DNA of 64,000 bases from [Bacteroides] pectinophilus (GCA_025146925.1 CP102260.1:2345389-2409388), one strand, 5' to 3'; numbered from the stretch's first letter, positions 9,725 to 19,849 are shown. The notes: generated by a model from the letters alone, not told the origin. Translations and numbers: made by a program.

Positions 9725-10915
9725 TTACTGAAATTTTGCCATTAAAGATGTACCAATTGTTCCTTCCGGCATTGCGATACCATAATTATCTGCTATTGTA
9801 GCACCTATAACGCCAAACGTATCCTGCTCATCGAGCTGTCCGTAACCGCTTAGCGAAGGTGAATATACAAGAAGAGGGACCTTCTCTCTTGTATGGTCCG
9901 TTCCCTTATACGTCGGATCATTACCATGGTCAGCCGTAATCATAAGCAGGTCATCACTTCTCAGATGCCCCAGAAGTTCTCCAAGCTTCACATCAAAGCG
10001 CTCCAGTTCGTCACCGTATCCCTGTGGATTCCGCCTGTGTCCCCACAATGCGTCAAAGTCAACAAGATTCACATAACACAGGCCGTCAAAATCCCTGTCT
10101 GCTATTGCAATAGTCTGCTCCATTCCGTGAACCGAACTCTTGGACCTGTTCACCTCTGTTATCCCCTGCATGTTGAATATATCACTTATCTTGCCGACTG
10201 ATATCACATCTCTGCCCGACTCTTTAAGCGCATCAAGAACAGTCCTGCCTGTCGGACTCAGTGCATAATCGTGCCTGTTGGCTGTTCTTATAAATTCACC
10301 GCGCTTCATTCCCGTGTACGGTCTTGCTATTACCCTTCCGACGCGCCATTCCTCACGCATCGTCAGTTCTCTTGCTATCCTGCAGTAATGATACAGCGTA
10401 TCAAGCCCCATTGTCTCTTCATTGCCGCATATCTGAAGCACCGAATCCGCTGATGTATACACAATAAGTTCGCCGTTATTAATCTCACGCTCGCCAAGCT
10501 CATCAAGAATCTGTGTTCCGCTCGCGCTCTTATTGCCTATTATCTTCCGTCCTGTTCTCTTCTCAAGCTCATCAATAAGTTCCTTCGGAAATCCGTGCTC
10601 ACTGAATGTCTTAAACGGTTTCTGTGTATATATCCCCATCATCTCCCAGTGGCCGGTCATTGTATCTTTACCATTGCTTCTCTCATTAAGCTTAAGATAA
10701 TATCCCTTAGGCCTGTCACATGGTGCAGCCTGCTTCAGGTTCACAAGATCCGCCATTCCAAGCTCTGCAAGATTAGGTATTGCAAATGTATCCCTGCTCT
10801 GTGATATATGCCCGAGCGTATTGACACCTATATCCCCAAAATCTGCCGAATCAGCCATCTCTCCGATTCCAAGTGAATCAATTACTATAACAAATATCCT
10901 TTTAAAACGTGCCAT
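9725..10915 (-). CDS. deoB: Phosphopentomutase
   Basis: Interconverts ribose or deoxyribose 1-phosphate and the 5-phosphate in nucleoside salvage. The 396-aa length matches the family. N-terminal metal-binding region [17 protein letters not shown], central [14 protein letters not shown], and the C-terminal alkaline-phosphatase-superfamily metal site [18 protein letters not shown] are all present. GGAGG precedes the ATG. No other deo genes are adjacent; the gene appears to stand alone or in a loose run with the nitronate-monooxygenase-like gene upstream. Confidence 0.96.
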   Translation of the reverse strand: MARFKRIFVIVIDSLGIGEMADSADFGDIGVNTLGHISQSRDTFAIPNLAELGMADLVNLKQAAPCDRPKGYYLKLNERSNGKDTMTGHWEMMGIYTQKPFKTFSEHGFPKELIDELEKRTGRKIIGNKSASGTQILDELGEREINNGELIVYTSADSVLQICGNEETMGLDTLYHYCRIARELTMREEWRVGRVIARPYTGMKRGEFIRTANRHDYALSPTGRTVLDALKESGRDVISVGKISDIFNMQGITEVNRSKSSVHGMEQTIAIADRDFDGLCYVNLVDFDALWGHRRNPQGYGDELERFDVKLGELLGHLRSDDLLMITADHGNDPTYKGTDHTREKVPLLVYSPSLSGYGQLDEQDTFGVIGATIADNYGIAMPEGTIGTSLMAKFQ

Positions 10916-10960
10916 AAACCAAGTACCTCCATGACTGATATTATAACACAGATCGGAATT

Positions 10961-12016
10961 TTATACGATCAATTCACCAATAAGCTCATCAACTGTTATT
11001 ATGCGGTCTATCCGTGAAACATTGCTTCCACAGAATATAAGACCGTTTTCAATATCGCCCCTGACCGCATTTATAAGTGCCTTTGTTATACAGTACGGAA
11101 CCTGTGAAGGATTGCAGTGTGCAAGGCATCCGAAGCATTCCGTTATGCGTTCGGGATTATCCTTTGTGCGGCGTATGAAGCTGTTATTAAGCGCACGTCC
11201 GGGCATGCCTACAGGGCTTTTTATGATTGTTATGTCATCAGCCGATGCATCTATATACGCCTGTTTGTATGCATCACTGGCATCACATTCCTTCGTCGCC
11301 ACAAACCGTGTGGCTGCCTGCACTCCGTCTGCCCCAAGAGACAGTGCATGCCTTACGTCATCGCCATTGAATATTCCGCCCGCTGCAATTACAGGAATAT
11401 GTACGCCAAAGCGTTCTGCATACCCCTTAACACACTCAATTATCCCTCTTATCTCATCATCAAATCTCTCTCTGATACCTGATTCTATATCTTCCCTGCT
11501 GAATCCAAGATGGCCGCCTGCTTCCGGTCCTTCTATCACAACCATGTCCGCCGTTCTTTTATACTTCCGCTCCCACATTGACAATATTACTTTCACTGCC
11601 TTAACTGACGATACAATCGGTGCAATCTTTGTTCCGGTTCCCGCAACAAGCTCCGGAAGATCTACCGGAAGTCCGGCTCCGCTTATTATTATATCAGCAC
11701 CGGCCTGTGCTGCTGTCCTTACATGCTCCCTGTAATCCTTAAGCGCCACCATTACATTGACACCTACAAGCCCCTCACGCTTCATTGCAAGTGCATTTTT
11801 TATATGTCTTGTAAGAGCTCTTATATTGGCTTCTCTTGTATTAGTCTTAAAATCAGGCTCGTCAAAGCCAATCTGAGCTGACGAAATAACTCCCACTCCT
11901 CCCGCGTGTGCCACCGCACCCGCAAGTTGTGAAAGACTTACTCCCACTCCCATTCCGCCCTGAATAACAGGGTATTTTGCGCATTTATCACCAAGTTCCA
12001 GACATTTCATTAACAT
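10961..12016 (-). CDS. Nitronate monooxygenase-family FMN protein
   Basis: A 351-aa TIM-barrel flavoprotein of the 2-nitropropane dioxygenase/FabK-like group. Typical features: the N-terminal YPVIQGGMGVGVS, VVIEGPEAGGHLG (substrate/flavin region), VIAAGGIFNGDDVRHALSLGADGVQ (phosphate-binding region) and a C-terminal HCNPSQVPYC segment common in clostridial members. AAGGAG precedes the ATG at 12016. It probably oxidises alkyl nitronates or reduces an unknown substrate using FMN. FabK (enoyl-ACP reductase) is an alternative that is less likely because no fatty-acid synthesis genes are adjacent. Confidence 0.82.
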   Translation of the reverse strand: MLMKCLELGDKCAKYPVIQGGMGVGVSLSQLAGAVAHAGGVGVISSAQIGFDEPDFKTNTREANIRALTRHIKNALAMKREGLVGVNVMVALKDYREHVRTAAQAGADIIISGAGLPVDLPELVAGTGTKIAPIVSSVKAVKVILSMWERKYKRTADMVVIEGPEAGGHLGFSREDIESGIRERFDDEIRGIIECVKGYAERFGVHIPVIAAGGIFNGDDVRHALSLGADGVQAATRFVATKECDASDAYKQAYIDASADDITIIKSPVGMPGRALNNSFIRRTKDNPERITECFGCLAHCNPSQVPYCITKALINAVRGDIENGLIFCGSNVSRIDRIITVDELIGELIV

Positions 12017-12078
12017 ATATCTCTCCTTATTATTTTGATTATCAAACTATTTTAGTATAAAATAAGACAATGCCCATG

Positions 12079-12489
12079 TCAAGCATTGTCTATCTTCCCT
12101 ATCTTATCAAGTGCATCCTCTATTATCACATTAATTGACTGGTCAGTTATTCCTGCCACAAGGTTATCGCATCTGTTGACAGGCAGAAGAATCTTCACTG
12201 CAGCACTCTGTCCGACTGCCACAGCCATCGCCGGTGATATCTCACCAAGCAGCGCATCCGCAATGACAATTCCGACGGGTCCTATAATCACATCTGCTTT
12301 TCTCGCCCCGACAATAACCGCATTCTCACCTGTTGCCCCGCGCAGCTGTGTACCTTTGAGCATAGATGATGTTGCGACGGCATTGGTTCCTGCAACAGTC
12401 ACATTATGTTCCGGATATCTCTTTAAAATTGAATTAACAAGCTGTTTTCCAAGCTTGCCGCCCTGACCGTCTATAATAAGTATATTCAT
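12079..12489 (-). CDS. DUF3842 family protein
   Basis: A 136-aa protein beginning MNILIIDGQGGKLGKQLV, a nucleotide-binding-like glycine-rich start, with a central GARKADVIIGPVGIVIADALLGE segment split by a turn. This matches the clostridial DUF3842 family, whose role is unknown. AAAGGAG precedes the ATG. It sits 62 bp upstream of the nitronate-monooxygenase-like gene on the same strand. The sequence gives no catalytic clue. Confidence 0.75.
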   Translation of the reverse strand: MNILIIDGQGGKLGKQLVNSILKRYPEHNVTVAGTNAVATSSMLKGTQLRGATGENAVIVGARKADVIIGPVGIVIADALLGEISPAMAVAVGQSAAVKILLPVNRCDNLVAGITDQSINVIIEDALDKIGKIDNA

Positions 12490-12604
12490 ATACTGCTCCT
12501 TTCATGCAGACATCATCTGAATAAATTTCTCAATCATGTGACAGACTATAATGAAGTTTAATATTAAATATCGGAACGTACGCGTTCCCGGAAAGGTGGT
12601 CACA

Positions 12605-12814
12605 ATGGGAAACAGCACACTAAACTGCATTGCGCATACACTTATAATCATAGGTGCAATCAACTGGGGGCTTATCGGATTCTTCGGATTTGACCTTGTT
12701 GCATTCCTCTTCGGCAATATGTCATGGATCTCAAGAATCATATATGCAATAGTTGGTCTGTGTGGATTGTATGCACTGTCCTTCTACTCAATCCTCGCTC
12801 ATCAGGAGTCCTAA
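12605..12814 (+). CDS. DUF378 small membrane protein
   Basis: A 69-aa integral membrane protein with two hydrophobic helices and the family hallmark IGAINWGLIGFFGFDLV, as in YuzA-like DUF378 proteins. The start at 12605 follows AAAGGTGG at normal spacing; the upstream 18 codons are not needed. It is transcribed alone, opposite to its neighbours, and ends before a strong hairpin. Function is unknown. Confidence 0.85.
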   Translation: MGNSTLNCIAHTLIIIGAINWGLIGFFGFDLVAFLFGNMSWISRIIYAIVGLCGLYALSFYSILAHQES

Positions 12815-12843
12815 ACCAGACATATTATCACATATGCCAACAG

Positions 12844-12870
12844 AGAGCCGCTGCATCATACAGCGGCTCT
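12844..12870. terminator. Bidirectional hairpin between convergent genes
   Basis: A perfect 10-bp stem (12844-12853 with 12861-12870) and a 7-nt loop, placed between the convergent DUF378 and CmpB-like genes. The U-tracts are short, so termination strength is uncertain. Confidence 0.6.
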
Positions 12871-12875
12871 TATAT

Positions 12876-13763
12876 CTATCTGAAGCGTTCCTTAAGCTCC
12901 TTAAGTGCTGCACCAAATCTTTCAGATGCTGCAGTAGGGTTGCCGCGAAGCAGACCCCTGTGGAATATTGACATTCCTTTTGTAATACTCTCTCTGTTAA
13001 GATTAAGTTCCTCAAGTTTTGCAGCAAGTACAGCCATCTTCTGTACTGCCTCTTCCTTTGCATCCTGTGCCGTAATCTTGGCACTGCTCTTAGCTGCATA
13101 TACTTTATCAATTGCAGCTTCCTTTTTCTCAGATGCTATTCTTGCAGCCTGCGATTTCAGGAGGCTTAACTGTACCTGTATGTCATCAATCTGTGCGCGT
13201 ATATCTGTCATCTTCTCAAGTGCCTTACCGACATCTACAGCCACCTTAGCAGATTCGATAGTATCAAGTACAAATAACACTCCGACAACAGCTATGACAA
13301 CATAATCAACAACCGGCGGTATCTTATTAAGGACAAAATGCTCAATCGGCGGATGAAGCACATATGTCATCAGCAGTGTAAAGAAGCCCCATGCTATACT
13401 TGATGTAAGGCATATATAGCCCTTGATATTGAACCTCTGGTTACTGTAATCCCAGTAACGCATTTTGAAAAGCTTTTCCATCGCCCATCCGGTAAAGTAT
13501 TCAAGTATTGTCGGTCCGATAACACCAAGACAGTACTGAAGCACATAATTACCCGGAAAAGGCAGTGTAAGAAGCAGCATAATCGTTGCGCCCGAACCAT
13601 ACAGCGGCAGCATAGGCATTCTTAAGAATCCCCTGTTGACCCATCGGTGTGACTTAATCGAAACATAGCATGATTCCCATACCCATCCGAGAAAACTATA
13701 AATAAAGAAAAATGTAATCCATTGATTCCAGCTGTAATAATACATCCACATTCTCCATTCCAT
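12876..13763 (-). CDS. CmpB-type putative ABC transporter permease
   Basis: A 295-aa membrane protein. The N-terminal half has several transmembrane helices and the conserved signature FFFIYSFLGWVWES followed by RGFLRMPMLPLYG, typical of the CmpB/'putative ABC-transporter type IV' family. The C-terminal part after about residue 190 is a charged, probably coiled-coil cytoplasmic tail. It starts 4 bp after the D,D-carboxypeptidase stop and so shares its transcript. The start is uncertain: an internal ATG a few codons in is possible. No ATPase partner is adjacent, so transport is unproven. Confidence 0.72.
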   Translation of the reverse strand: MEWRMWMYYYSWNQWITFFFIYSFLGWVWESCYVSIKSHRWVNRGFLRMPMLPLYGSGATIMLLLTLPFPGNYVLQYCLGVIGPTILEYFTGWAMEKLFKMRYWDYSNQRFNIKGYICLTSSIAWGFFTLLMTYVLHPPIEHFVLNKIPPVVDYVVIAVVGVLFVLDTIESAKVAVDVGKALEKMTDIRAQIDDIQVQLSLLKSQAARIASEKKEAAIDKVYAAKSSAKITAQDAKEEAVQKMAVLAAKLEELNLNRESITKGMSIFHRGLLRGNPTAASERFGAALKELKERFR

Positions 13764-13767
13764 GTTG

Positions 13768-14973
13768 CTATGGCAGATAATTGCCGTAGAGCTCTATATC
13801 ATCGAATATAGAATCCCATTTGTTAGTTCCGCCCGAAGTTACACACACATAGTGTTTATCTCCCTTGACAGCATAGCTTACGAGGCAGTTGCCTGATTCC
13901 GTGATATATCCGGTCTTACCGGCAGTAATCGTAACGCCTTCCGCTTCAGTACCATACATTCTGCTGAACATTGTACTTGTAAGAGCTATTCCGCCCGGAT
14001 GCTGCGGTGATGGTGCCGTTGTATACTGATAAGTTGAAAGCACCTTCGCACACAGTTCATTCTGCATCGCATACTCCATTATCATTCCCATCTCTACCGG
14101 TGTTGTATACTGGTCGGCATCATATAATCCTGAAGTATTGGCAAAATGAGTATTTTTAAGGCCTATCTCTGCGCATTTGGCATTCATGAGCCCGGCATAT
14201 TCCTCTTCTGAGCCTGCAATCATTCTTGCAAGTGCCTGCGCAGCATCCGCTCCCGAAGGAAGGATAAGCCCATAAAGCAGATCATTAGCTGTAACCTTTT
14301 CCCCGGGATCAAATCCCGCTCTTGATGCATTCTCCCTGACAAGCGGGTCTATAAGCTCCGTCGTCATTGTAAATGTATCATTCATGTCCCTGATATTCTC
14401 AACAGCTATTATGAGCGTCATAACCTTCGTCATCGAGGCCGGATATATCTTTGCGTCATACTGTCTTCCGGCAATAATCTCATGACTGTCTATATCCACA
14501 AGCGATATATATGCACTCTTGACCTTTTCCGACGTTATATCTTTGTAATCAGCAGACTTCACCGGCTGCGGAATTGTAATCACCTGCTTAACCGGCTCCT
14601 GCGATGAAGGTTCAACATAGGCCAACGTCTGCACAACTTCATCTGCCTGATTGCTGCCGCCCTTTATATGTGATATGGCACATCCTGCCATTCTTACAAT
14701 TCCCGTGATAAGCACCGCAAGAATTATAAGTGCTGCTGTTCCGTATTTTATTCTGTTTATAAGAATTTCGCGTCTCCTTGCACGTCTTTTCATCTCTCTT
14801 CTGTATGCCTGACTGCCCTGATTAGCAGTTCTATAATCTCCGGAATTGGTATTATTACCGTTATAATTCCTTCTTTTGTCCGGATTACTGCTATTTTTCA
14901 GCCTTATGTTAAGTCTGGCAAGCACTCCTGCATTCCTTCTGCGCCTGCCTCTTGTAAATCTTTTATTCCCCAT
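13768..14973 (-). CDS. D-alanyl-D-alanine carboxypeptidase (PBP5-like)
   Basis: A serine-type low-molecular-weight penicillin-binding protein that trims the terminal D-Ala of peptidoglycan stem peptides. The ATG at 14973 is chosen because the longer frame begins with TTG (residue numbers below count from that TTG). An unusually long Arg/Lys/Asn-rich cytoplasmic N terminus (about 75 aa) precedes one transmembrane helix (about 79-95), followed by a linker and the catalytic domain. The active-site motifs are SMTK (182-185), SGA (242-244, the SxN-type position) and KTG (355-357). No C-terminal amphipathic membrane anchor is evident; the enzyme is instead tethered by its N-terminal helix. Confidence 0.88.
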   Translation of the reverse strand: MGNKRFTRGRRRRNAGVLARLNIRLKNSSNPDKRRNYNGNNTNSGDYRTANQGSQAYRREMKRRARRREILINRIKYGTAALIILAVLITGIVRMAGCAISHIKGGSNQADEVVQTLAYVEPSSQEPVKQVITIPQPVKSADYKDITSEKVKSAYISLVDIDSHEIIAGRQYDAKIYPASMTKVMTLIIAVENIRDMNDTFTMTTELIDPLVRENASRAGFDPGEKVTANDLLYGLILPSGADAAQALARMIAGSEEEYAGLMNAKCAEIGLKNTHFANTSGLYDADQYTTPVEMGMIMEYAMQNELCAKVLSTYQYTTAPSPQHPGGIALTSTMFSRMYGTEAEGVTITAGKTGYITESGNCLVSYAVKGDKHYVCVTSGGTNKWDSIFDDIELYGNYLP

Positions 14974-14987
14974 GACCAATCCCCATC

Positions 14988-16391
14988 TTAAGCAACTTTT
15001 TCTTTGTCAAGCAGACTTACTGCTATAAACACAATTCCACATACCACAAGCATATAGAAGCCTATCTGATTAAAGAAAACCTTACCGATTGCAGGGAATA
15101 GGCTCCATGTAATGATACATGCAATTGACGCAAGTATTGTGAAGAACCCTGCTCTCTTACCGGCAAACTTAGGGAAGAGAAGGCCTCCAAGTACAATAAA
15201 TGATGTTCCTATTGCAAGCGAAAGCGCCTTCTGCATAGCACCGAGAATACTTGTAAACTGTGTTGAAACAATATACGTAACAGTTCCGACAATCGCAATT
15301 ATTATCTTATTAACAAGAAATGTCTTTTCTTCAAATCTCTTTCCAAACTTAGTCTTAAAGAATACATCACGGCTGCATGTAGTAGAAAGTCCGATAAGCA
15401 TGCTGCATGCTGTTGACATGTCTGCCGCCCACAGACCTGCAAGCGTAAGTCCTGCAATCCCCGCAGGAAGACTCATAAGTATTACAGGAAGCGCTGTTGA
15501 AGCTGCGCCTTCAGGATAGAGTGCCTTTGAAGCCACACCAAGAAGTGCACATAAAAATCCCACCGGTATCATCATAAGCGCACCAATCTGGAAGCCTCTT
15601 ACCGCATCCTTATCTGACCTGGATGTAAGTGCAATCTGTACAGCTCCCTGAACAGAATTGGTATTACCGCACATTACAACTATCCATCCGAGAATACCTG
15701 ATACTCCCATACCTTCCCAAAGGCTCATGTAAGGCACGTCAGGATTAGCTGCTGCCATTGCAACTGCCGCATCCCAGCCGCCCTCATTAAATAAAACAAC
15801 AAATGTTGCTACTATAACGCCTACATATATAAGCGTAATATTCATAATATTACTCACACTTACTGAGCCCATTCCACCAACAAACGCAATAAGCATGAAT
15901 ATAATAAAACTGAAAAGTGTTGCGGTCTTAACATCACTGAATACTCCCGGAAGGAGTGAATACAGAATGCTTCCGCCTGCCTTATACTGTAATGCAATGA
16001 TTCCGCACTGGATAATAATCATGGACACAATCATTATCTTCTCTGCCGCAGTACCATACATATTCCTTGTCATCTCACTTATTGTTGTATATCCGCTCGC
16101 ACGAAGCTTCTTTACAAGCACAAGACTGCACACAACTGCACCGATAGCCCACGCAAGGTCATACCATCCCGCTGACAGTCCCTTGGTAAATGCATTCTCA
16201 GCAATACCGATTGTTGACGCACCGCCGATTGCAAGTCCGGCAATCGTAACTGCCGTCAGCCACATATTATTCTTTCCCTTGTATAGCAGGAAATTCTCAC
16301 CGTCCCTGCGCGCCTTTACTGACATAAAAATGCTGAGCGCAAAAAGCAGAGCTACATAAACAAGAACTATAATAAATGGAATATTAAACAT
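14988..16391 (-). CDS. Sodium:solute symporter (SSS family)
   Basis: A 467-aa polytopic membrane protein with about 13 predicted helices and SSS features such as GGASTIGIAENAFTKGLSAG near the N terminus and AADMSTACSMLIGLSTTCSRD in the middle. The start at 16391 is selected by GGGGGA 6 nt upstream; the longer frame begins inside the upstream gene. It directly follows the LarA-like gene with a short overlap of frames only. The pairing suggests that it imports the hydroxy acid or related carboxylate acted on by the LarA-like protein (inference). Confidence 0.85.
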   Translation of the reverse strand: MFNIPFIIVLVYVALLFALSIFMSVKARRDGENFLLYKGKNNMWLTAVTIAGLAIGGASTIGIAENAFTKGLSAGWYDLAWAIGAVVCSLVLVKKLRASGYTTISEMTRNMYGTAAEKIMIVSMIIIQCGIIALQYKAGGSILYSLLPGVFSDVKTATLFSFIIFMLIAFVGGMGSVSVSNIMNITLIYVGVIVATFVVLFNEGGWDAAVAMAAANPDVPYMSLWEGMGVSGILGWIVVMCGNTNSVQGAVQIALTSRSDKDAVRGFQIGALMMIPVGFLCALLGVASKALYPEGAASTALPVILMSLPAGIAGLTLAGLWAADMSTACSMLIGLSTTCSRDVFFKTKFGKRFEEKTFLVNKIIIAIVGTVTYIVSTQFTSILGAMQKALSLAIGTSFIVLGGLLFPKFAGKRAGFFTILASIACIITWSLFPAIGKVFFNQIGFYMLVVCGIVFIAVSLLDKEKVA

Positions 16392-16410
16392 CTGTAAATC
16401 CCCCGGAGTA

Positions 16411-17718
16411 TTATTTTGTAAATTCACTGTTGATTGCATCGTACTCTTCTTTGAGCTGAGGCATAACGCTTCCGCCGTAAGGGATTACATACACGCTCTT
16501 ATCTTTAAAATCTACTGTTGCAAGCAGGTCTTCTATATTATGATATGAATCAATCTTCATATCGCGCACCACGTCAGGATCCATCATGCTTAACATCTTA
16601 AGGTTACATTTGCTTATGGCTTCACATGCTGCATAGAATATATATCCGCCTATTGTAAATGCTTTTCTTAAGTCAGCATCAAGAGTTCCTCTCTTAAGCG
16701 GTTCCATCCAGTCAAAGAAATCCTTGGCTCCGCCGCCTTCCCTGCACTCTGCAAGGAATATTACCGTGCCGCCCTTCTTAACTGCCCTTGTTGCATTAAA
16801 TACTGTCTTAACAGCCTGATAAAGGTTAATATCCTTAGGAAACCCTCCACAGCTTGCTATAACAACATCCGCTTCATAATCAATAGGCTTGCCATAACCT
16901 TTCTGACAGAATTCACAGCTCTTAAGCCATGCATTATGAAAATCTCCGCAGAAAAGCCCACTGTGCTTAGATGATGTATTAACTACTATATTAACACCAA
17001 ATGTCGGATTAAGCAGTCTTGCCGCTTCGTCCATATCTTCATTGATAGGGTTCATTGTAATCCTGCCGCCACCTACCTTAAGGTCTGTTCTGGGTGCAGA
17101 CGGGTCAAGTGCCCTCGTATGGTTCTGACGGATAGTCTGTCTTCCGCTGATTCCCGGAAGCACGCTCTTACGTCCTCCGCCGTATCCTGCCATTATATGA
17201 TGTACGGTTCCGCCTATCATAATAGTCTTACGTCCGACTGCAAGCGGATTAACCCACACTTCCGTTCCTCTCGACGTTGTTCCTATATTAACAAGATCAT
17301 CAGCATCACAGTCATGATTAACAACCTTAACCCTGTCATATACTTCCTTAGACGCAAGCTTACACAGCTCGTCTTCTGCTGCCGGTCTGTGTGAACCAAG
17401 TGCAACAACAACTATCATATTGTCATATGGGACACCAAGCTCATCGTGCAGATACTCAACAAGAATTGCAAGCACCTTGTCCTGTCTCATCCAGAATCTT
17501 GTAAGGTCACTTATTACAAATGTAACCTTATCATCTGCCTTAATAAGCTCTTTAAGTGGTTTTGAATCTATAACATCCTCATTAACTGCCCTGAGAAGCG
17601 CTGCCTTAAGATCTTCTATCTCAGGCATCCGGTTCTCAGTCAGATACTCTATCGACTTTGCCCCTTCTACATTAATGGTTACTTTGCCTTCACCATATTT
17701 TAACTCTACACTTTCCAT
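16411..17718 (-). CDS. Lactate racemase (LarA)-like protein
   Basis: A 435-aa protein of the nickel-pincer-dependent 2-hydroxyacid racemase/epimerase family. Visible family motifs are ALGSHRPA (substrate/nickel-site histidine region) and HHIMAGYGGGRKSVLPG, with the histidine pair and the lysine that binds the pincer cofactor. AAGGAGG lies 8 nt upstream of the ATG at 17718. Larger sequence diversity in the family means that the substrate need not be lactate. LarB/C/E cofactor-synthesis genes are not in the window. It forms an operon with the downstream symporter. Confidence 0.85.
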   Translation of the reverse strand: MESVELKYGEGKVTINVEGAKSIEYLTENRMPEIEDLKAALLRAVNEDVIDSKPLKELIKADDKVTFVISDLTRFWMRQDKVLAILVEYLHDELGVPYDNMIVVVALGSHRPAAEDELCKLASKEVYDRVKVVNHDCDADDLVNIGTTSRGTEVWVNPLAVGRKTIMIGGTVHHIMAGYGGGRKSVLPGISGRQTIRQNHTRALDPSAPRTDLKVGGGRITMNPINEDMDEAARLLNPTFGVNIVVNTSSKHSGLFCGDFHNAWLKSCEFCQKGYGKPIDYEADVVIASCGGFPKDINLYQAVKTVFNATRAVKKGGTVIFLAECREGGGAKDFFDWMEPLKRGTLDADLRKAFTIGGYIFYAACEAISKCNLKMLSMMDPDVVRDMKIDSYHNIEDLLATVDFKDKSVYVIPYGGSVMPQLKEEYDAINSEFTK

Positions 17719-17966
17719 CCGCATATCCTCCTTAAGCCTGCAGCTTTATATCTGCGAAGTCATATTATGTCATGTGCGGAAAGAAATCTTAATCCACTCC
17801 TTGGGCACACAAATACCTATTAATTTTAAACAATTTTCATATACAGTGCAATAGTTTTTCGCTCATTAACGCGCATTAATTCAACACTTTACGACAGCTC
17901 TCTTCCAATGTTTTAAGGAATTGTATAAGTTGTGTGAAAAAATTTTAATTTTTTTCAAAAAACCTG

Positions 17967-17995
17967 TTGACAAATCATTAGACCTATAGTATATT
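17967..17995 (+). promoter_or_regulatory. Promoter of tRNA-Gly
   Basis: Near-consensus TTGACA (17967-17972), 17 bp, TATATT (17990-17995), 48 bp upstream of the tRNA. The rest of the 325-bp gap from 17719 to 18043 is AT-rich leader of the divergent larA-like gene, with no ORF that I can support. Confidence 0.8.
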
Positions 17996-18043
17996 ATCAA
18001 ATGTGCTCAGCACGGAGCGCACAAAACAAAAACTTTATAACAT

Positions 18044-18115
<72 letters not shown>

Positions 18116-18118
18116 CTT

Positions 18119-18152
18119 AAAAAAGGATTCTCGGTTGAGAATCCTTTTTTGT
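18119..18152 (+). terminator. Rho-independent terminator of tRNA-Gly
   Basis: An AAGGATTCTC/GAGAATCCTT hairpin followed by a T-run, immediately after the tRNA. Confidence 0.9.
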
Positions 18153-18204
18153 TGCAGAAATCATAATTAATTCAGAATGAATAAGTAAGGAGGTCAACGC
18201 CAAA

Positions 18205-18363
18205 ATGAAAACTCAGGAATTTGCAGACAAGGGACTGCAGACCGTAAAAATGGCAACACTCTATGAATTAAGACTGATGCTCACAAACAGTGCAAAGGAA
18301 CAGTACACCACAGAAGAGCTTGTTGAACTGTTTGACAGGATTGCGGCTGAAAAGGAATTCTAA
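18205..18363 (+). CDS. Small hypothetical protein (52 aa)
   Basis: An ATG with AAGGAGG 11 nt upstream opens a 52-codon frame with well-balanced composition (starts MKTQEFADKGL, ends AAEKEF). It is acidic/amphipathic, with no membrane segment or recognised domain. It follows the tRNA terminator. The IS256 element inserted exactly at its stop codon, and the target duplication preserves the TAA, so the coding frame is intact. Function is unknown. Confidence 0.65.
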   Translation: MKTQEFADKGLQTVKMATLYELRLMLTNSAKEQYTTEELVELFDRIAAEKEF

Positions 18364-18368
18364 AATTC
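18361..18368. repeat. Left copy of 8-bp target site duplication of the IS
   Basis: TAAAATTC here and again at 19850-19857, on either side of the IS256 element. If the preceding C is counted, the match is 9 bp. Confidence 0.8.
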
Positions 18369-19849
18369 GAGACCGTTTCAAGTTTTGTGTAAACGTTAAA
18401 AACTGATATAAGATTTGTGAATAGTTACAAATGGGCAGAGCCGATTTTCCGGATTCTGCCCATATCTGCATTATACAGTAGTTTTTTGGCATGTCAATAA
18501 AACCTGCCTAAAATTGACTGCTTTACAGGTTCCGTCCTGCCAGACGTTCTTCAAAATAAATTTCAAGCTGGGAATGGATCTGTCCCCAGTCCTGCCTGTG
18601 TCCGGTCCATTTTTTCGTGATATCCATGGTTGCCAGATACAGCATTTTCAAAAGGCTGTCATCTGACGGAAAAACGGTCTTGCTTTTGGTCACTTTCCGA
18701 AGCTGACGGTTGAATCCTTCAATGGCATTTGTGGTATAAATCAAACGTCTTACAGCTTCTGGATACTTGAAATAAGTGGACAGTGTTGCCCAGTTATCAT
18801 GCCAGGATTTATAGATTTTTGGGTACTTGGAATCCCATTTATCCTTGAACAATTCTAACTCATTTAAAGCTGTTTCTTCCGTTGGAGCTGCATATACAAG
18901 CTTCAGATCAGCCATCAGTTTTTTGATGTCTTTGTATGAAACAAACTTCGTTGAATTACGAATCTGATGGATGATACACTGTTGAATCTCTGTTTTTGGA
19001 TAAACAGCCTCGATTGCCTGTGGAAATCCATTTAAACCATCAACGCATGCAATCAGGATATCCTCAACGCCTCTGTTTTTTAATCCATTCATGATAGAAA
19101 GCCAGAACTTTGCACTTTCGTTTTCTCCAACATACATTCCAAGAACATCTTTTTTCCCATTCATATCGATACCAAGGGCAATGTAAACCGCACGTTTTAC
19201 AATACGTCCTTCACTGCGGACGTGATAGTGGATTGCATCCATAAATACTACAGCATACACTTCTTCCAAAGGGCGTTCCTGCCATTCTTTTACAATCGGC
19301 AGGATTTTGTCTGTGATCCGGCTGATTGTGCTGTCAGAAATATCAATATCGTATAATTCACGCATGTGGGATTCAATGTCTCCAGTTGTCATTCCCTTGG
19401 CATACATGGAAAGTATTTTTTCTTCCATGTCCTGAGTTACGGTATTCTGATATTTTTTAATCAGCTGTGGTTCATAATCACCGTTACGATCCCTTGGTAT
19501 AGCTACATCCATATCTCCATAACTGGTGTGCATGGTTTTGCTGGAATGTCCATTTCTACTATTGTCTGTTTCTTTGTTCCGATAGTCATACTTGGAATAT
19601 CCTAATTCTTCATCTAGTTCTTCATCCAAAGCACCTTCCAAAATGACAGACATCATGTCACGCATGATGCTGTTAACATCAGTGCCATCTTTGATGCTGA
19701 TATCATTATTTTTCAGATAGTCACGCATCATTTCTCTCATTGCTGCTTTTTGTGGGCTGTCTTTTCTTCTTGCCATAAAAATAACCTCCAAACTGAGTAA
19801 TTTTATCTTACATCAGTTTGGAGGTTTACACAAACTTTGGGATACTCCC
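18369..19849 (-). mobile_element. IS256-family insertion sequence
   Basis: A 1481-bp element bounded by imperfect terminal inverted repeats. Both ends contain TTTTGTGTAAAC or GTTTGTGTAAAC followed by an AACTGAT-like block and TAAGAT. It carries one full-length transposase. The 8-bp direct duplication TAAAATTC and the undamaged ORF indicate a recent, probably active insertion. It lies between a small ORF and an orphan antitoxin gene, which were originally convergent and nearly adjacent. Confidence 0.88.
18523..19776 (-). CDS. IS256-family transposase
   Basis: A 417-aa DDE (mutator-type) transposase. Regions typical of the family: the N-terminal LDEELDEELGYSKYD, the central VFMDAIHYHVR with the first catalytic Asp, ILIACVDGLNGFPQAI with the second Asp, QQCIIHQIRNSTKFV, and YTTNAIEGFNRQLRKVTKSK with the catalytic Glu. 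The start at 19776 has GGAGG 8 nt upstream; the five extra codons of the longer frame overlap that site. No frameshift is visible, so the enzyme is probably functional. Confidence 0.95.
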   Translation of the reverse strand: MARRKDSPQKAAMREMMRDYLKNNDISIKDGTDVNSIMRDMMSVILEGALDEELDEELGYSKYDYRNKETDNSRNGHSSKTMHTSYGDMDVAIPRDRNGDYEPQLIKKYQNTVTQDMEEKILSMYAKGMTTGDIESHMRELYDIDISDSTISRITDKILPIVKEWQERPLEEVYAVVFMDAIHYHVRSEGRIVKRAVYIALGIDMNGKKDVLGMYVGENESAKFWLSIMNGLKNRGVEDILIACVDGLNGFPQAIEAVYPKTEIQQCIIHQIRNSTKFVSYKDIKKLMADLKLVYAAPTEETALNELELFKDKWDSKYPKIYKSWHDNWATLSTYFKYPEAVRRLIYTTNAIEGFNRQLRKVTKSKTVFPSDDSLLKMLYLATMDITKKWTGHRQDWGQIHSQLEIYFEERLAGRNL